The notes under the pieces are model-generated. The model worked only from the letters and a program-made list of their open reading frames with translations, had not been told where the DNA came from and did not search any database. Source: Sapria himalayana (lineage: Eukaryota; Streptophyta; Magnoliopsida; Malpighiales; Rafflesiaceae). Taken from it: DNA of 64,000 nt. Of this stretch, positions 15,101 through 26,330 are shown in pieces. The translations under genes were made by a program, and so were the position numbers. Location of the stretch: assembly GCA_029783825.1 (NCBI GenBank), contig JAREIK010000810.1:22579-86578 (forward strand), read 5' to 3'. Every line of letters starts with the position of its first letter. Within the stretch, counting starts at the first letter, position 1.

Positions 15101-15930
15101 ATATGCATATGGTAGTTAGACATAGACAGATAGACATTTAAAGACTGATAGATAGACATATACATATATAGACAATACAAAATATAGTCAAATAGATAGA
15201 TAGACATTTAGAAAGATAGATAGATAGACATATACACATGTAGATAGATAGAGAGATAGTCAGATAGATAGATAGACAGATAGACAAGTAGAAAGATATA
15301 AGATAATCTGATAAATAGATAGACATATAGATAGATAAATAATATAGATAGAAAGATAGATAAATAGATAGATAACAGATAGATAGATAGACATATAGAT
15401 AGATAGATAGATAGACAGATAGACAAGTTTACATATAGTTAGATAAACAGATAGATATGTAGACAAATATATAGATACATAGATAGATAAATAGTTAGAT
15501 AGAAAGATAGATAGAGATATACATATATAGACAAATAGAAAGATTGTCACTTTGAAATTTATACAGATAAACAAGAAGATAGAAAAAGAGATAAACTGGT
15601 AATTAGATATATAAATAGATGGATATATAGATATAGCATATAGATTGATAGAATGAAAAAAAGTTAGACATATAGAGAGATAAATAGATAGCTAGACAGA
15701 CAGATAGATACATACATAGATAGACAGACAGACAAATAGATAGATAGATAGACATATAGATATATACATAAATAGACAGATAGAAAGATAATTAGATAGA
15801 TATATAGATATATAGACATGTAGATAGATAAAGTGATAAACTAATAAACATATAGACAGAAAAAAGATAGGCAGATAGATACATATACCATATAGATAGA
15901 TAGATAGATAAATGAATACATAGATGGATA
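9163..15930. repeat. Degenerate GATA/GACA satellite array, block 2 (GATA on + strand)
   Basis: The composition and polarity match block 1, of which it is the continuation across element A. Longer near-duplicated stretches are visible, for example about 11080-11480 against 11760-12240, which share a GGAAGTTAGA-ACAATTACA signature and the downstream order. This indicates segmental duplication within the array at a period of roughly 0.7 kb. The block stops abruptly at 15930 where LINE sequence begins. Confidence 0.95.
11100..12240. repeat. Segmental duplication inside GATA block 2
   Basis: Two stretches starting near 11120 and 11790 share the non-canonical markers TAGGAAGTTAGA, GACAATTACACA, ATACAGAAGACAATAAAATA and AACTCA in the same order, and both are followed by a run containing AGACCATATAGATAG. 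The offset is roughly 680 bp. Unit-level slippage alone would not keep these markers in order. Confidence 0.7.
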
Positions 15931-16049
15931 GTGCTTTTTTCAAAAATGCTCTCAACTTCTAGAGAGAGAAAATCCCATTTTCTATAGAGAGAAAATTCGC
16001 ATTTTTGCTCAAATCAAGCTCCTCTCAAGCTGAAAATGGAGCAAATAAC

Positions 16050-16586
16050 TTATTTTTAAAAAATAAGTCTTTTGCCTCGATAACAAAGGAGCCCGCACCT
16101 CCTTCACGCTCATTCGGAGAAAATAACGGGAGTCCCGTTATCATATTTTCAACTGAAGAGATGAAGAAGTTATAGGCGCCTTATGAACACATGCTCGTCG
16201 AAAAGTTTTCCCACGGCAGGCCTTGCCCGAGCGACATTCTTCAATTTATCTTCTCTCTAAAGCTCACGGGTAAGGTTAAGTTGGAAGATTATGATGCAAA
16301 GCATGTTTTTTTGTAGTATTTTTGGAATGAAGACTACTATCATTTATGGCATAGAGGAGGTTGGAAAGTTAATGGTTATCCCATGCGAGTGCTAAAATGG
16401 ACGAAGGACTTCAGTCCAACGGTGGAGGCGCCCCTTGCCCCGGTATGGTTCTATTTGCCGAACCTCCCTATATATTTGTTTAACGCCCATTCTCTCTATG
16501 CTAGATCTTCTTGTTTGGGCAACCCACTGATTCGAGATGAGGGCACTGTATCAATAAGCTTATGTAATGCAATTTATAAGAATTAG
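16050..16586 (+). pseudogene. LINE ORF1 relic with DUF4283 domain
   Basis: One frame runs from about 16050 to 16586 with only two in-frame TAG codons (16173-16175 and 16314-16316). The family signature is clear: an FWNEDYYHLWHRGGW-like stretch, then MRVLKWTKDF, then APVWFYLPNLP and a LGNPL-like motif near 16525. This is the DUF4283 domain of plant LINE ORF1 proteins, a nucleic-acid chaperone-type region that often precedes a CCHC knuckle. The knuckle is absent because the sequence passes straight into RT. An ATG at 16036 is in a different frame, so an early 1-nt shift is likely. Confidence 0.8.
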
Positions 16587-16597
16587 GCTAAAATAAT

Positions 16598-17823
16598 TCA
16601 AATAGATTAAGTAATATTTTGCCATTAATAATATCACAAGAGCAAACATGATTTATTAAAAACAGACTAATGATTGAAAATAAAAGGTTAGCATCAGAAA
16701 TGATGAAAGATATTTCAACTAAAACAAGAGGTAATAACCTAGTAATCAAATTGGATTTGTCTAAAGCATTCGATAGGGTGGAATGGGACACTCTTTGTTA
16801 TGTTTTGAGAAAGTATGGTTTTCCTGAATTATGCATTGATTTAATATTAGATATATTTCAAGTGTTTGGGTTAGAATCATTACAAATGGAAATATAAGAG
16901 AGGAATTTAAACCAAAAAGAAGTCTAAGACAGGGATACCCATTATCCCCCTTACTATTTGATATATACATAGAACTGCTTATTCTCAATTTAAATAAAAG
17001 AATGTCAGAAGGGAAAATATTACCTTTTAGACAACCAAAAAATACTCCACAAATAGGCTGTCTAGCTTATGTTGACGATCTAATAATTTTTACAAATGCA
17101 AGTAAAAGATCTATTACGAATCTAATGGAGGTATTACAATTATTTGAATTAGAAACATGACAGGTTGTAAATAAAAAGAAATGCCAGTTTATGCTGGCAA
17201 AAAAGGCTACAGAAAAGGTAATAAATAAAATTAAAAACATAACTGGCTTCTCACAAAATAAGGGAGCTTTAACTTACTTAGGATGCCCAATCTATGAATG
17301 AAGATTTAGAGAGGAATATTTAATACTGCTTCAAGATAAAATGAGGAAGAAAATAGCGGGCTGGAAAGAAGATTTACTAGGTTTCAGGGGACGGATCACA
17401 TTAATCTCGCATGTGTTACAAAGTACACTGGTACATATTTTATCTGTGATGCACCCTCCGAAAAAATTCATAAATTAATTAGAAACACAAATGGAAAATT
17501 TTTTATGGGGGAAAAAAGATGGGAAGTGAAAAATTCACTGGAAAAATTGGAGAGACATCTGTTATCCGAAAGCAGAAGCAGGTCTAGGAATAATTACTTT
17601 ACAGGATATGGCCACCGCCTGTGACTGTAAAGGATGGTGGAGGCTGATTGAAAATGATGGTCTTTGGGCAAAATACATGAGGACAAAATATTTAGAACAA
17701 AGCAAACATCGGCTTAAGCAGGTTTCAAATAATTGGACAGCTCTGGAAAAACAAAAGGAAATAGTAGAATCACACTCAACATTAAAAAAGAGTGATTGGA
17801 AATGGACCCTCAGACCGACATGA
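16598..17823 (+). pseudogene. LINE reverse transcriptase relic (YVDD)
   Basis: RT motifs appear in order: a QEQT-FIKNR-like fingers motif (stop TGA at 16649-16651), VIKLDLSKAFDRVEWD near 16740-16790, LRQGYPLSPLLFD near 16925-16965, and the catalytic AYVDD at about 17065-17079. These are followed by thumb-type TYLGCPIY near 17275 and the plant-LINE downstream region with WKEDLLGFRGRI. There is a frameshift between about 16850 and 16879, a TGA at 17158-17160, and later stops. Y-V-D-D in place of the usual plant-LINE F-A-D-D is a variant. The C terminus is cut off at 17823. Confidence 0.9.
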
Positions 17824-17824
17824 G

Positions 17825-18098
17825 TGGTGGTGGTAGCTGTGCCAGCGGTGAAAGCGGCGGCAGCATCGATAGTAGTGGCAGTAGCAGCATTAGCGGTAGC
17901 TGCGGTACCAGCAGTAGAAGTGACAGTATCGACATCAGTGGTAGCAGCGACAGCGACAGCAGCGATGATAGCTGCCGTGGCAGTGACAGTAGTGGCAGTA
18001 GCGGCCATGGCCGCAGCAGCGACAGTAGGGGCTGCGGTGGCAGTGGCGGCAATGGCCGCGACAGCGGCGACAGCAGCCGCGGTAGTGGCGGTATATAT
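17825..18098. repeat. (RGY)n triplet tract, copy 1
   Basis: About 270 bp of AGT, AGC, GGC and GGT triplets stay in phase over nearly the whole tract. The tract is G/C-rich in an otherwise AT-rich window. Both strands give open frames (Ser/Gly, Ala/Val, Ala/Thr, Pro/Leu), which is expected of such a triplet and not evidence of a gene. It begins directly at the LINE end and belongs to CACTA element B. Confidence 0.85.
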
Positions 18099-18149
18099 GT
18101 ATAGGGGAGACAAGGCGGCAGTGGCTGTGGGACTAGTAGGAACGACAAA

Positions 18150-18330
18150 AAATGTGAAATATATGTATGTATATAGTCAGTATATAAGTATGTATAATTC
18201 TACTCTATTTTATGTACATTTATACTGAGTATATATGTACTTGGTATATATGTATGCATAATACTGTAATTTATATGTACAAATACTGTAATAATATATG
18301 TACGAGTGAAATGCTAGTATATATGTATAT
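18150..18330. repeat. TATGTACA palindromic minisatellite, B copy 1
   Basis: The tract alternates ATATATGTAC and ATATACTGAGT/ACTGTAGT-type words. The same tract occurs at 19395-19560, 38015-38385, 41925-42040 and 56110-56760. Confidence 0.7.
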
Positions 18331-18399
18331 TTTTTCAACAGTAATATATATTTATCAAAACATATTTTTTTAATTTATTTTGATTTGATATATTGGTTT

Positions 18400-18605
18400 A
18401 AATTTCTTAGAAATGTGTAACTGCATGGTTTCCCATACAAAGCTTATATAAGTGAATGGATTTTTTAACAGACATGAAGCACCGTGACTTGGATAGTTTT
18501 TTCACAACGAAAAGTTGGTGATCGGAGAAGCAGAGTGAGAGAAAGTAATGTCAATGCATTGATAAATTATACTTTATGCACAGTCGGTAGATACATTGAT
18601 TACTA
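18400..18605 (+). pseudogene. CACTA last-exon block, B copy 1
   Basis: Homologous to the exon at 8570-8763, with shared words GACATGAAGCACCGTGACT, AAAGTTGGTGATCGGA and TATACTTTATGCAC. Stops and a substituted tail make it non-coding. Confidence 0.6.
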
Positions 18606-18769
18606 AGATATAATATAATTTTTGTTATTTTTTTAGTTATTTAAAATATTGTATTAGAATAAGTTATTCAATGGATTTTTTTTGTCTAATTTAAAATTTT
18701 CATTTATAGTTTCTATTTTTTATTAAATTAAATATAAAAATATTATATTAATTAATTAAATTTTAATTT

Positions 18770-18905
18770 AAGCTATATGACAATCAACTTTAATTTGTGT
18801 TTGTTCATGTCTATAAGAACTATTTTTATATATCTGTGAAAATATTTGTCTCCAAATTTTTGGGTAGTGTTTTAGCCTATTATAGGTATGTAAAAGCCTA
18901 TTATC
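18770..18905 (+). other. Conserved intron-like block of the CACTA family
   Basis: The block contains TATGACAATCAAC, TTTTTATATATCTGTGAA and GTTTTAGCCTATTATAGG. It recurs at 40735-40870 on the plus strand and at 57130-57260 in reverse complement, always on the 5' side of the last exon module. This order helps to fix element orientation. Confidence 0.7.
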
Positions 18906-19380
18906 AGTAGTAGTAGCAGCGACAGTAGTGGCATCAGCGGAAGCGGCAACGGCTCCAATGGTGGCGGCGGCAGCAGTAGGGGCTGCAACGGTGGTAGTAG
19001 TGGCGGGAGTGGCAGCGACATGAGCGACGACATCGGAGGTAGCGGCAGCAGCCGCAGCAACGGCTACTTTGGAAGCAGCAGTGGCAGTAGCAGTAGCACT
19101 TGCTACACCGAAAGTAGCAGCAGCACCGGAAGTAGTGGTAGCTGTGGTATAGGCGGCAGTGGCAGCATCGGTGGTAGTGATAGTAGCTGCGGTGGCGGTA
19201 GCAGCAGTTGCAATAGTGGTAGCGATAGCTGTAGCATTCAGCGGTAGCACCGGCATCGGGGGCAGCGGCCAGTGGCGACAGCTACGGCAGTAGTGACGGT
19301 GGCAACAATAGCAATGGTATTGGTAGTGACGGTGGCAACGACAGCAATGGCAAGAGTGGCAGCGGGATTAGCAGCAACAA
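18905..19380. repeat. (RGY)n triplet tract, copy 2
   Basis: About 475 bp of AGT, AGC, GGC and GGT triplets, with interspersed GAC/AAC, starting after GCCTATTATCAGTAG. As with copy 1, several frames are open on both strands because of composition. Confidence 0.85.
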
Positions 19381-19394
19381 CACAAAATGAGGTA

Positions 19395-19570
19395 TATACG
19401 TATGAAAGTCAATATATACGTACATATAATACTACAATATTTTATGTACATATATATTGAGTATATTTGTACTCAGTTTATATGTACACATAATATTACT
19501 ATTTTTATATACTTATCAGCAGTAATATATGTACGAGTGAAATGCTAGTATATATTTACATATATAATAC
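19395..19570. repeat. TATGTACA palindromic minisatellite, B copy 2
   Basis: The words TATACGTACATATA, TATGTACATATATA and AATATATGTACGAGTGAAATGCTAGT are shared with copy 1 (18285-18320), including the GAGTGAAATGCTAGTATATAT spacer. This shows that the two modules arose by duplication. Confidence 0.7.
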
Positions 19571-19609
19571 AATATTATATATGTATCAAAACATAACTTT
19601 TTTTAAAAT

Positions 19610-19815
19610 TTTTATGAGTGGGTTAAATTTCTTATAGATATGATACCGCATTATTCCACATACAAAGCTTCTATAAGTGATGAGATTTTTCACTAGACAT
19701 TACGTGCCGTGACTCAGACAACTTTGTCGCATCAGAAAAATGATGCTCGGAGGAGCATAAGGAGAGAAAGCAACATCAATGAATCAACTGTCAGTAGATA
19801 CATTGATGAATAAGA
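19610..19815 (+). pseudogene. CACTA last-exon block, B copy 2
   Basis: Shares GGTTAAATTTCTTATAGATATG, a TACAAAGCTTCTATAAGTGA stretch, and the end CAGTAGATACATTGATGAATAAG with the other copies. The TATACTTTATGCAC part is deleted here, so the frame is broken. Confidence 0.6.
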
Positions 19816-20019
19816 TGAAATAAAATTTTGTTATTTTTTTTTGTTTCAATTGTGTAAAATATTAAATTAGAATAAGATATTAAATTATTTTATTTTTTGT
19901 TTATTATAAATTATTTATAGTTTCAATTTTTATTCAATTTGATATAAAAATATTAAATTATTTTATTAAAAATTTTAAAATAAATTAAATTTTGAAATTA
20001 ATTTTGAAATTAAAATATC

Positions 20020-20411
20020 TAAAAAAAATCCCTTTCTAAATTAGCTAGGGAAATATTAAAATTAGCGACGAATTTTTGATCGCTAATTTTAATTAGCTAA
20101 TAACTATTTCCATCGCTAAAATTTATTGACAACACTTTAGTTAGGGAATCAACTATCATTATTTTCGCTTGGCGATGGAAAATCTCATTTATCTTGCTAA
20201 TTTAGCGATGTAATTTGTGTTTTTTAGCAAGGGATTTTTCCGTTGCTAACTTTTAAGCTAGGGACACTATTCGTTGCTATATTTTAGTAAGAAGCACTTA
20301 TATATAAGGAACTGATTACTCGGTAATCCATTACTATATTATATTTATCAACGGAAAATGCTCATTTAGCTAGGGAATTGTCCCTAGCTATATGGGAATT
20401 TTCTTGTAGTG
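20020..20411 (+). repeat. 3' subterminal region and TIR of element B
   Basis: Contains AATTAGCTAGGGAAATA, TTAGCGACGAATTTTT, TTAGCGATG, TTAGCAAGGGATTTTTCC and TTTAGCTAGGGAATTGTCCC, then TTTTCTTGTAGTG at the edge. This is the best-preserved 3' end on the plus strand. Confidence 0.85.
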
Positions 20412-21030
20412 TCGGTCGTGATCATGATTTTTAGATTATGAGCTAGTTTTTTTATAAGATGATGATATGAACTAATTAATGTGTTAAGAGTTTTTTAAAT
20501 TGTTGCACCTTAATTAATGTAAGTTATTTGTATTGCTTTTATTTTCAACAATGAACTAAATTAATATTTATTTTTATAATGAATGTGTGTTTTTTAATAT
20601 TATGGTTTCTAATTATTTAAAATTAAATATATTGCAGTAATCTTTTAATTAATATAAAAAAAATTTAAATAAAAAGCTATTTTAGTGATGGATATTAAAT
20701 TTTAGCGATGGAATATTCTATAGCTAAAATGACTGAAAAAGTGTACCAGAAAATAAATTAGCAATAGAATACAACAATCCATTGCCATAATAGTGATGAC
20801 AAATTGAATTCCATAACTAAGTTTATTGATGGGATTCTAATTTTGCATCGCTATTTTAGCGATGGATTACAAATTTATATGGCTATTTTAGTGAAAGTTT
20901 ATTATAAAACATTGCTAAAATAGTAATGGAAATCTAAATCCATTTCTATTTTAGCGACGGAAAATTAAAAATTGTCACAAAAATAGTGATGGAAAATTAG
21001 GATCTGTGGCTACACTTGCGACAGAAATCC
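20412..21030 (+). mobile_element. Remnant of a second CACTA family (3' UTR and subterminal repeats)
   Basis: Element B ends inside this segment. It starts with a short coding-like tail that stops at TTTTTAG near 20434. An AT-rich 3'-UTR-like stretch follows, then 20670-21000 with many TTTTAGCGATGGA, TAGTGATGGA and CTATTTTAGCGACGG words on both strands. The subterminal consensus lacks the TAGCTAGGGA word of the main family, so it is a different CACTA lineage. No TIR is seen before the CTAT array begins at about 21031, so the end is truncated. Confidence 0.6.
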
Positions 21031-22650
21031 ATCTCTCTTTCTGTCTATCTACGTCTACCATTCTATCTAATTATCTACCTGTGTATCTATCTGTCTATCT
21101 ATTTGTCTATCTATCTATCTATCAATCTATATATCTATCAATGGATCTATCTATCTATCTATATATCTATCAATCGATCTATCTATCTATCTATAAATCT
21201 ATCTATCTATATATCAATATATATATTTGTCTATCTATTTATCTATCTATCTATCTTTCTTTCTATCTTTCTATCTATCTATCCGTCAATCAATTAATTA
21301 ATTTATCTGTTTATCTATATGTTTGACTATCTGTCTAAATACCTATATATCAATATGTCTTTCTACTTTATAACTATCTTTATATCTTTCTATCTATCTA
21401 TCTGTTTATCTATTTGTTAATCTACCTAACTATTTTTCTATGTATCTATCTATCTATATGTCTATCTATCTATCTATCATTGTATTTATCTATCTTTATA
21501 TATTTTTATCTATATATCTATCTATCTATATGTTTATTATATATCTATCAATATAACTGTATATCTATCTGTCTATCTATCTATATATTTATCTATCTAT
21601 TTATTTGCATATCTATCTGTATATCTATCTGTCATTCTATCTATGTATCTATATATTTAGCTAATTATCTTTTTATCTATTTATTTGTGTATCTATTTGT
21701 CTAAATATCTGTTTATCTATCTACGTACCTATATATATATATATATATATATATCTCTATTTATATATCAATCAATCAATCTATCTATTTATCTATTTGT
21801 CTATCTATCTATCTGTCTATTAATTGATCTATCTAATAATCTATCTATCTATTTGTTTCTTTATCAGTCATTAATCTATCTATCTATATTTCTATCTATC
21901 ATTCAATCTATCTATCTATCCATCTATCCATCTATCTATCTATCTATTAAATATCTCTATCTATATATATGTCTAACTATATGTCTATCTATCTATCTAT
22001 TTATATATCTAACAATCTTACTTTCTTTGTATCTATCTATGTATCTATCTATTTACCTATCTATCTATATCTTTATCTATCTATCTATCTACCTGTCTAT
22101 CTATTTGCCTAATAAAATATCAATATATCTGTCTATCTATTTGTATACCTATCAGTCTATCAATACGTCTATCTATATGTCAATCAATCTCTCTATGAAA
22201 CTTTCTATCAAACTATCTATAAATTTGTCTATTAATCTTTCTATCAATATGATTATCAATCTTTCTATCAATCAATCAATCAATCTATCTATCTATTTAT
22301 TTGTTTATCTATCTATTAATTTATCTATCAAACTTTATATCAATCTATCTATCAATCTATATTTCTCTATCTATTGGTCAATCAATCTATCTATCTATCT
22401 ATTTGTCTGTCTGTCTGTCTGTTTGTCTATCTAAAAATCAATATATTTATCAATTAATCTATCTATCTAACTATCTTTCAATGTGTCTATCTAACTGTCT
22501 ATCTATTGATCTTTCTATCTTTCTATTAGTTACTTTATTTCCATATCTAACTATCTATCAATAAATATGTCTGTCTATATTTAATATATCCATCCATCAA
22601 TCTATCAATATATCTTTCTGTCTACCTATCTGTCTATATATCTGTCTATC

Positions 22651-22681
<31 letters not shown>

Positions 22682-25600
22682 CTATCTGTATATCTATCTA
22701 TTTATCTATTTATCTACCAATCTATGTACCTATTTATCTAACTATCTATTTATTTGTCTATCTATCAATTTATCTATATATTTATCTAGATATCTATCTA
22801 TCTATTTGTCTAATAATATTCAATATATTTATATATAATTGTCAATCACTCTACCTATCAGTGTATCAATATGTCTATCTATATGTCATTCAATCTATCT
22901 AACAAACTTTCAATAATCTAGTTATAAATTTGTCTATTAACCTTTCTATCAATCTGACTTTCAATCTTTGTATCAATCTATCTATCATTCTGTCTATCTA
23001 TCTATTTATATATATATCTATTAATATATTTGTCTATTTATCTACATATATCAATCTATCTATCTATATATATATTGGTCTATCTATCAATCTATATATC
23101 ATGTCTATCTATCGCTCAATCAATCTATTTGTCTATATGTCTATCTGTCTATCTATCTATCTAAAACTCAATCTATGTATCAATTAATCTATCTATCTTC
23201 CTTTTTATAATACTATCTATATGTCTATCAATTGATCATTCTATCTTTTTATATGTTTATGTATATGTTTATCTATTTATATTTCTATTTGTCAATTTAT
23301 TTCTCTATCTAATTATCTATCAATAAATATGTTTGTCAATATTACTATATATCTATCGATCAATAAATATATCTTTCTATCTAACTATTTTTTTATCTAT
23401 CTATTTATTTATTTATCTATCTATCTATCTATCTGTATATATATCTATTTATCTATTTTTCTACCAATCTATCTACCTATTTATCTACTAATCTATTTAT
23501 CTATTTATCTATCTGTCTATGAATTTGTCTATCAATCTGTCTATCAATCTTTCTATCACTCTCTCTATCAATCTATTAATTAATCTTATATCATTCTATC
23601 TATAAAATTGTCTATATATCTATCAATCTATCTGTCTATCTATCTGTCTATCTATCTGTCAATTATCTATCTTTCTATCTATCTATTTGTATATATATCT
23701 ATCTATCTTTTGTCTATCTATCTAACTAGCTATCTATATGGGTATCTATCTGTGTATCTATCTGTCTTTCTATATGTATATCAATCAATCTACCTATCTA
23801 TATAGTTGTCTATATAATGATCAATCAATCTATTTATCTATCTATCTGACTATATCTTTATCTATCTTTCTATCTATCTATATCTCTATCTCTCTTTCTT
23901 TCTATGTGACTATCTATCTATATGTCTATCAATCTATTTGTCTATCTATTTTTATCTATATCTATATATCTACTATCTATCTATCTGGTTGTCTGTCTAT
24001 CTAATTATATATCTATATATCAATATATCTAACTTTTTATCTAACTATCTATATATATGTCTATCTATTTGTCTATCTCTTTATCTATCTTTTTGTCTAT
24101 CTATTAGTCTATCTACCTATTTAACTATCTAACTATCTATTTGTCTATCTATCTTTTTATCAATCAATCAATCTATCTATCTATATATCTATCAATCTGT
24201 TTATCTATCTTTCTATCTATCAATCTATCAATCTGTCTATTTATCTATCTATAAATTTATCTATCAATCTGACTATAAATCTTTTTATTAATCTATCTAT
24301 CTATCAGTCTATCAAAGAGTCTATATTTATATCAACTATCTATCTGTCGATATATTTATTTATCTATCTATCTAATAATCTACCAATATACATGTGTTTC
24401 TATTTGTCTATCTATCTATCTACCTATCTAGTTGCTATCTATCTATCTAGCTATTTATTTGTCTATCTTTCTATTTATCTATCAATTTGTCTATTAATCT
24501 GCCTATCAATCAGTGTATTTATCTGTCTACTAATTTGTCTATAAATCTATTTATCAATCAGTCTATCATTATATCCACTAATTTGTCTATCTATCTATCT
24601 GTCAATATATCTATATGTCTATCTATCTCTATATCGATCTATCTATCTTTCTGAATATCAATCTATATATCTATATGTCTATCTATCTTTCTAACTAACT
24701 ATCTGCCTATTTGTCTATATATACGTCTTTCTATCTATTTGTCTAACTCTTTATCTATCTTTATGTCTATATATCTATCCATCTCTCTCTCTATCTATCT
24801 GTCTATCTATCTATTTATTTATTTGTCTTTCTATCAATCTATCAATCTATTTATCTATCTAACTCTCTATCTATTTGTCAATATATTAGTCTATAATATA
24901 TCAATTTAGTTGTCTATCTATTAATCTATTAATCTATCAATCTATCTATTTTTTAATCTATCTATCTATTTGTCTATCTAAAAATCTATCAATAAATGAA
25001 TCTATAAGACTATATTTTTATTTATCTATCTGCCTATCTATCTCTTGATCTATCTATCTATATATCAGTATGTCTATCTATCTATATAATAATCTATCTA
25101 TCTTTATGTGTGTGTTTTTATTTGTCTATCTATTTGTCTCTCTATCTGTCTATGTATCTATCTATCTATCTATCAATCTTTCTATCAATCTATCAATTTA
25201 TCTATCTATCTATCTATGAATATGTATATCATTCTATCAATCAATTTGTTTAACAATATTTTATCTATTTATCTATCTGTATGTCTGTCTATATATCCAT
25301 CTTTTTGTCTATCTATCTATCTATATATCTATCATTATATATATCTATCTTTTTGTCTACCTATCTATTTATTTATTTACCTATCTATGTGTCTATAAAT
25401 CTATGTATCGATTTGTCTATCAATCTATCGATCAATCTATCTATCAAACTATCTATCTATCTATGTATCTATCTAATTGTCTATCTATTTGTGTGTCTAT
25501 CTTTTTATGTATTTGTTTGTCTGTATGCTTACTTTCATGCATGTCTACCTATCTGACTATATATCTATCTATCTATCTATATGTCTTTCTATTTATTTAA

Positions 25601-26325
25601 CTATCTATCTGTCCATCTATTTTTAGCTTTATTTGTATGTCTATATATTTTTGTGTATGTCTATCTATCTACCTATCTTTCTTTTTATTTATCTATCTAT
25701 TTATCTGTCTATCTATCTATCTATCTATTTTTCTATCTTTCTATCAAAATATTTATATATATATATAATTCTATCTATCTATCTATTTATCTGGATGTCT
25801 GTCTGTCTGCCAGTTTGTCTATTTATTTATTTATCTATCTGTCGATCTATCTATCTCTCTAATTTTTATTATTTCTATCTATCTATATAGCTATCTATCT
25901 GTCTATCTATTTGTCTATTTATTTGTTTAAATATTTTTCTATCTATCTATCTATCTTTATATATAATTATCTATCTATCTATCAGTTATCAATCAGTCTT
26001 TTTATCTTTATATCAACTTACTTATCAATCTATTTATAAATATATTTATTTGTTAGTCTATTAATCTATCTATCTATCAATTAATTAATCTATCTATAAT
26101 TAATCAATCAATTTGTCTATCAATCAGTCTATCATTCTATTAATCAATATGTCTAACAATCTATTTATCAATTTTCTATCAATTTTTCTGTCAATTTGTC
26201 TTTCTTTGTACCAATCTATTTATCTATATATCTATATATCAATTTATATATTCATCTATCTATTAATCAATCTTTCTTTCTTTCCATTTATCTATATGTC
26301 TGTCTGTCTATTTATCTATCTATCT
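21031..26325. repeat. Degenerate CTAT satellite array, block 3 (GATA on - strand)
   Basis: The same satellite as blocks 1 and 2 but inverted: the + strand reads CTAT/CTGT/CAAT. ATCAATCA and TCAATCTATC units (GATT on the other strand) are more frequent than in block 2. An (AT)n run lies at about 21733-21755. The right edge is the polarity switch at 26321-26330. Confidence 0.95.
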
Positions 26326-26330
26326 AGATA
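26321..26330. other. Polarity-switch point of the satellite
   Basis: The sequence passes from CTAT to GATA polarity through the perfect 10-bp palindrome TATCTAGATA. Beyond it, about seven of the next ten positions on each side still pair. There is no intervening transposon or unique sequence. Confidence 0.85.

Larger units (their letters stand above)
15931..17823 (+). mobile_element. Decayed non-LTR retrotransposon (LINE), 5' part of ORF1 joined to RT
   Basis: A 5' leader-like stretch with AGAGAGA tracts (15931-16040) is followed by an ORF1 relic with a DUF4283 domain and then a reverse transcriptase relic. The endonuclease region expected between them is missing, as are the C-terminal RNase H and zinc-finger parts and any poly-A tail. 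The 3' limit is set where the RT frame runs into the triplet tract at about 17823. The left edge abuts the GATA array with no visible target duplication. The copy is dead. Confidence 0.85.
17824..20411 (+). mobile_element. CACTA element B, 3' part with tandem-duplicated terminal module
   Basis: The 3' end is intact: TTTAGCTAGGGAATTG, CCCTAGCTATATGGG and TTTTCTTGTAGTG, ending at 20411. The module of (RGY)n tract, TATGTACA minisatellite and last exon occurs twice (17825-18770 and 18900-19990). The copies are separated by a conserved intron-like block (18770-18900) that is also found at 40735-40870 and, reversed, at 57130-57260. The 5' part is not visible because the LINE relic lies directly upstream. 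The bases after the end are TCG. No coding capacity remains. Confidence 0.75.

Noticed and set aside
17562..19460. Ala/Thr-, Ser/Gly- and Pro/Leu-rich frames of 60-180 codons on both strands
   Set aside because: They are translations of the (RGY)n triplet tracts, open on both strands at once. No start context or domain is present.
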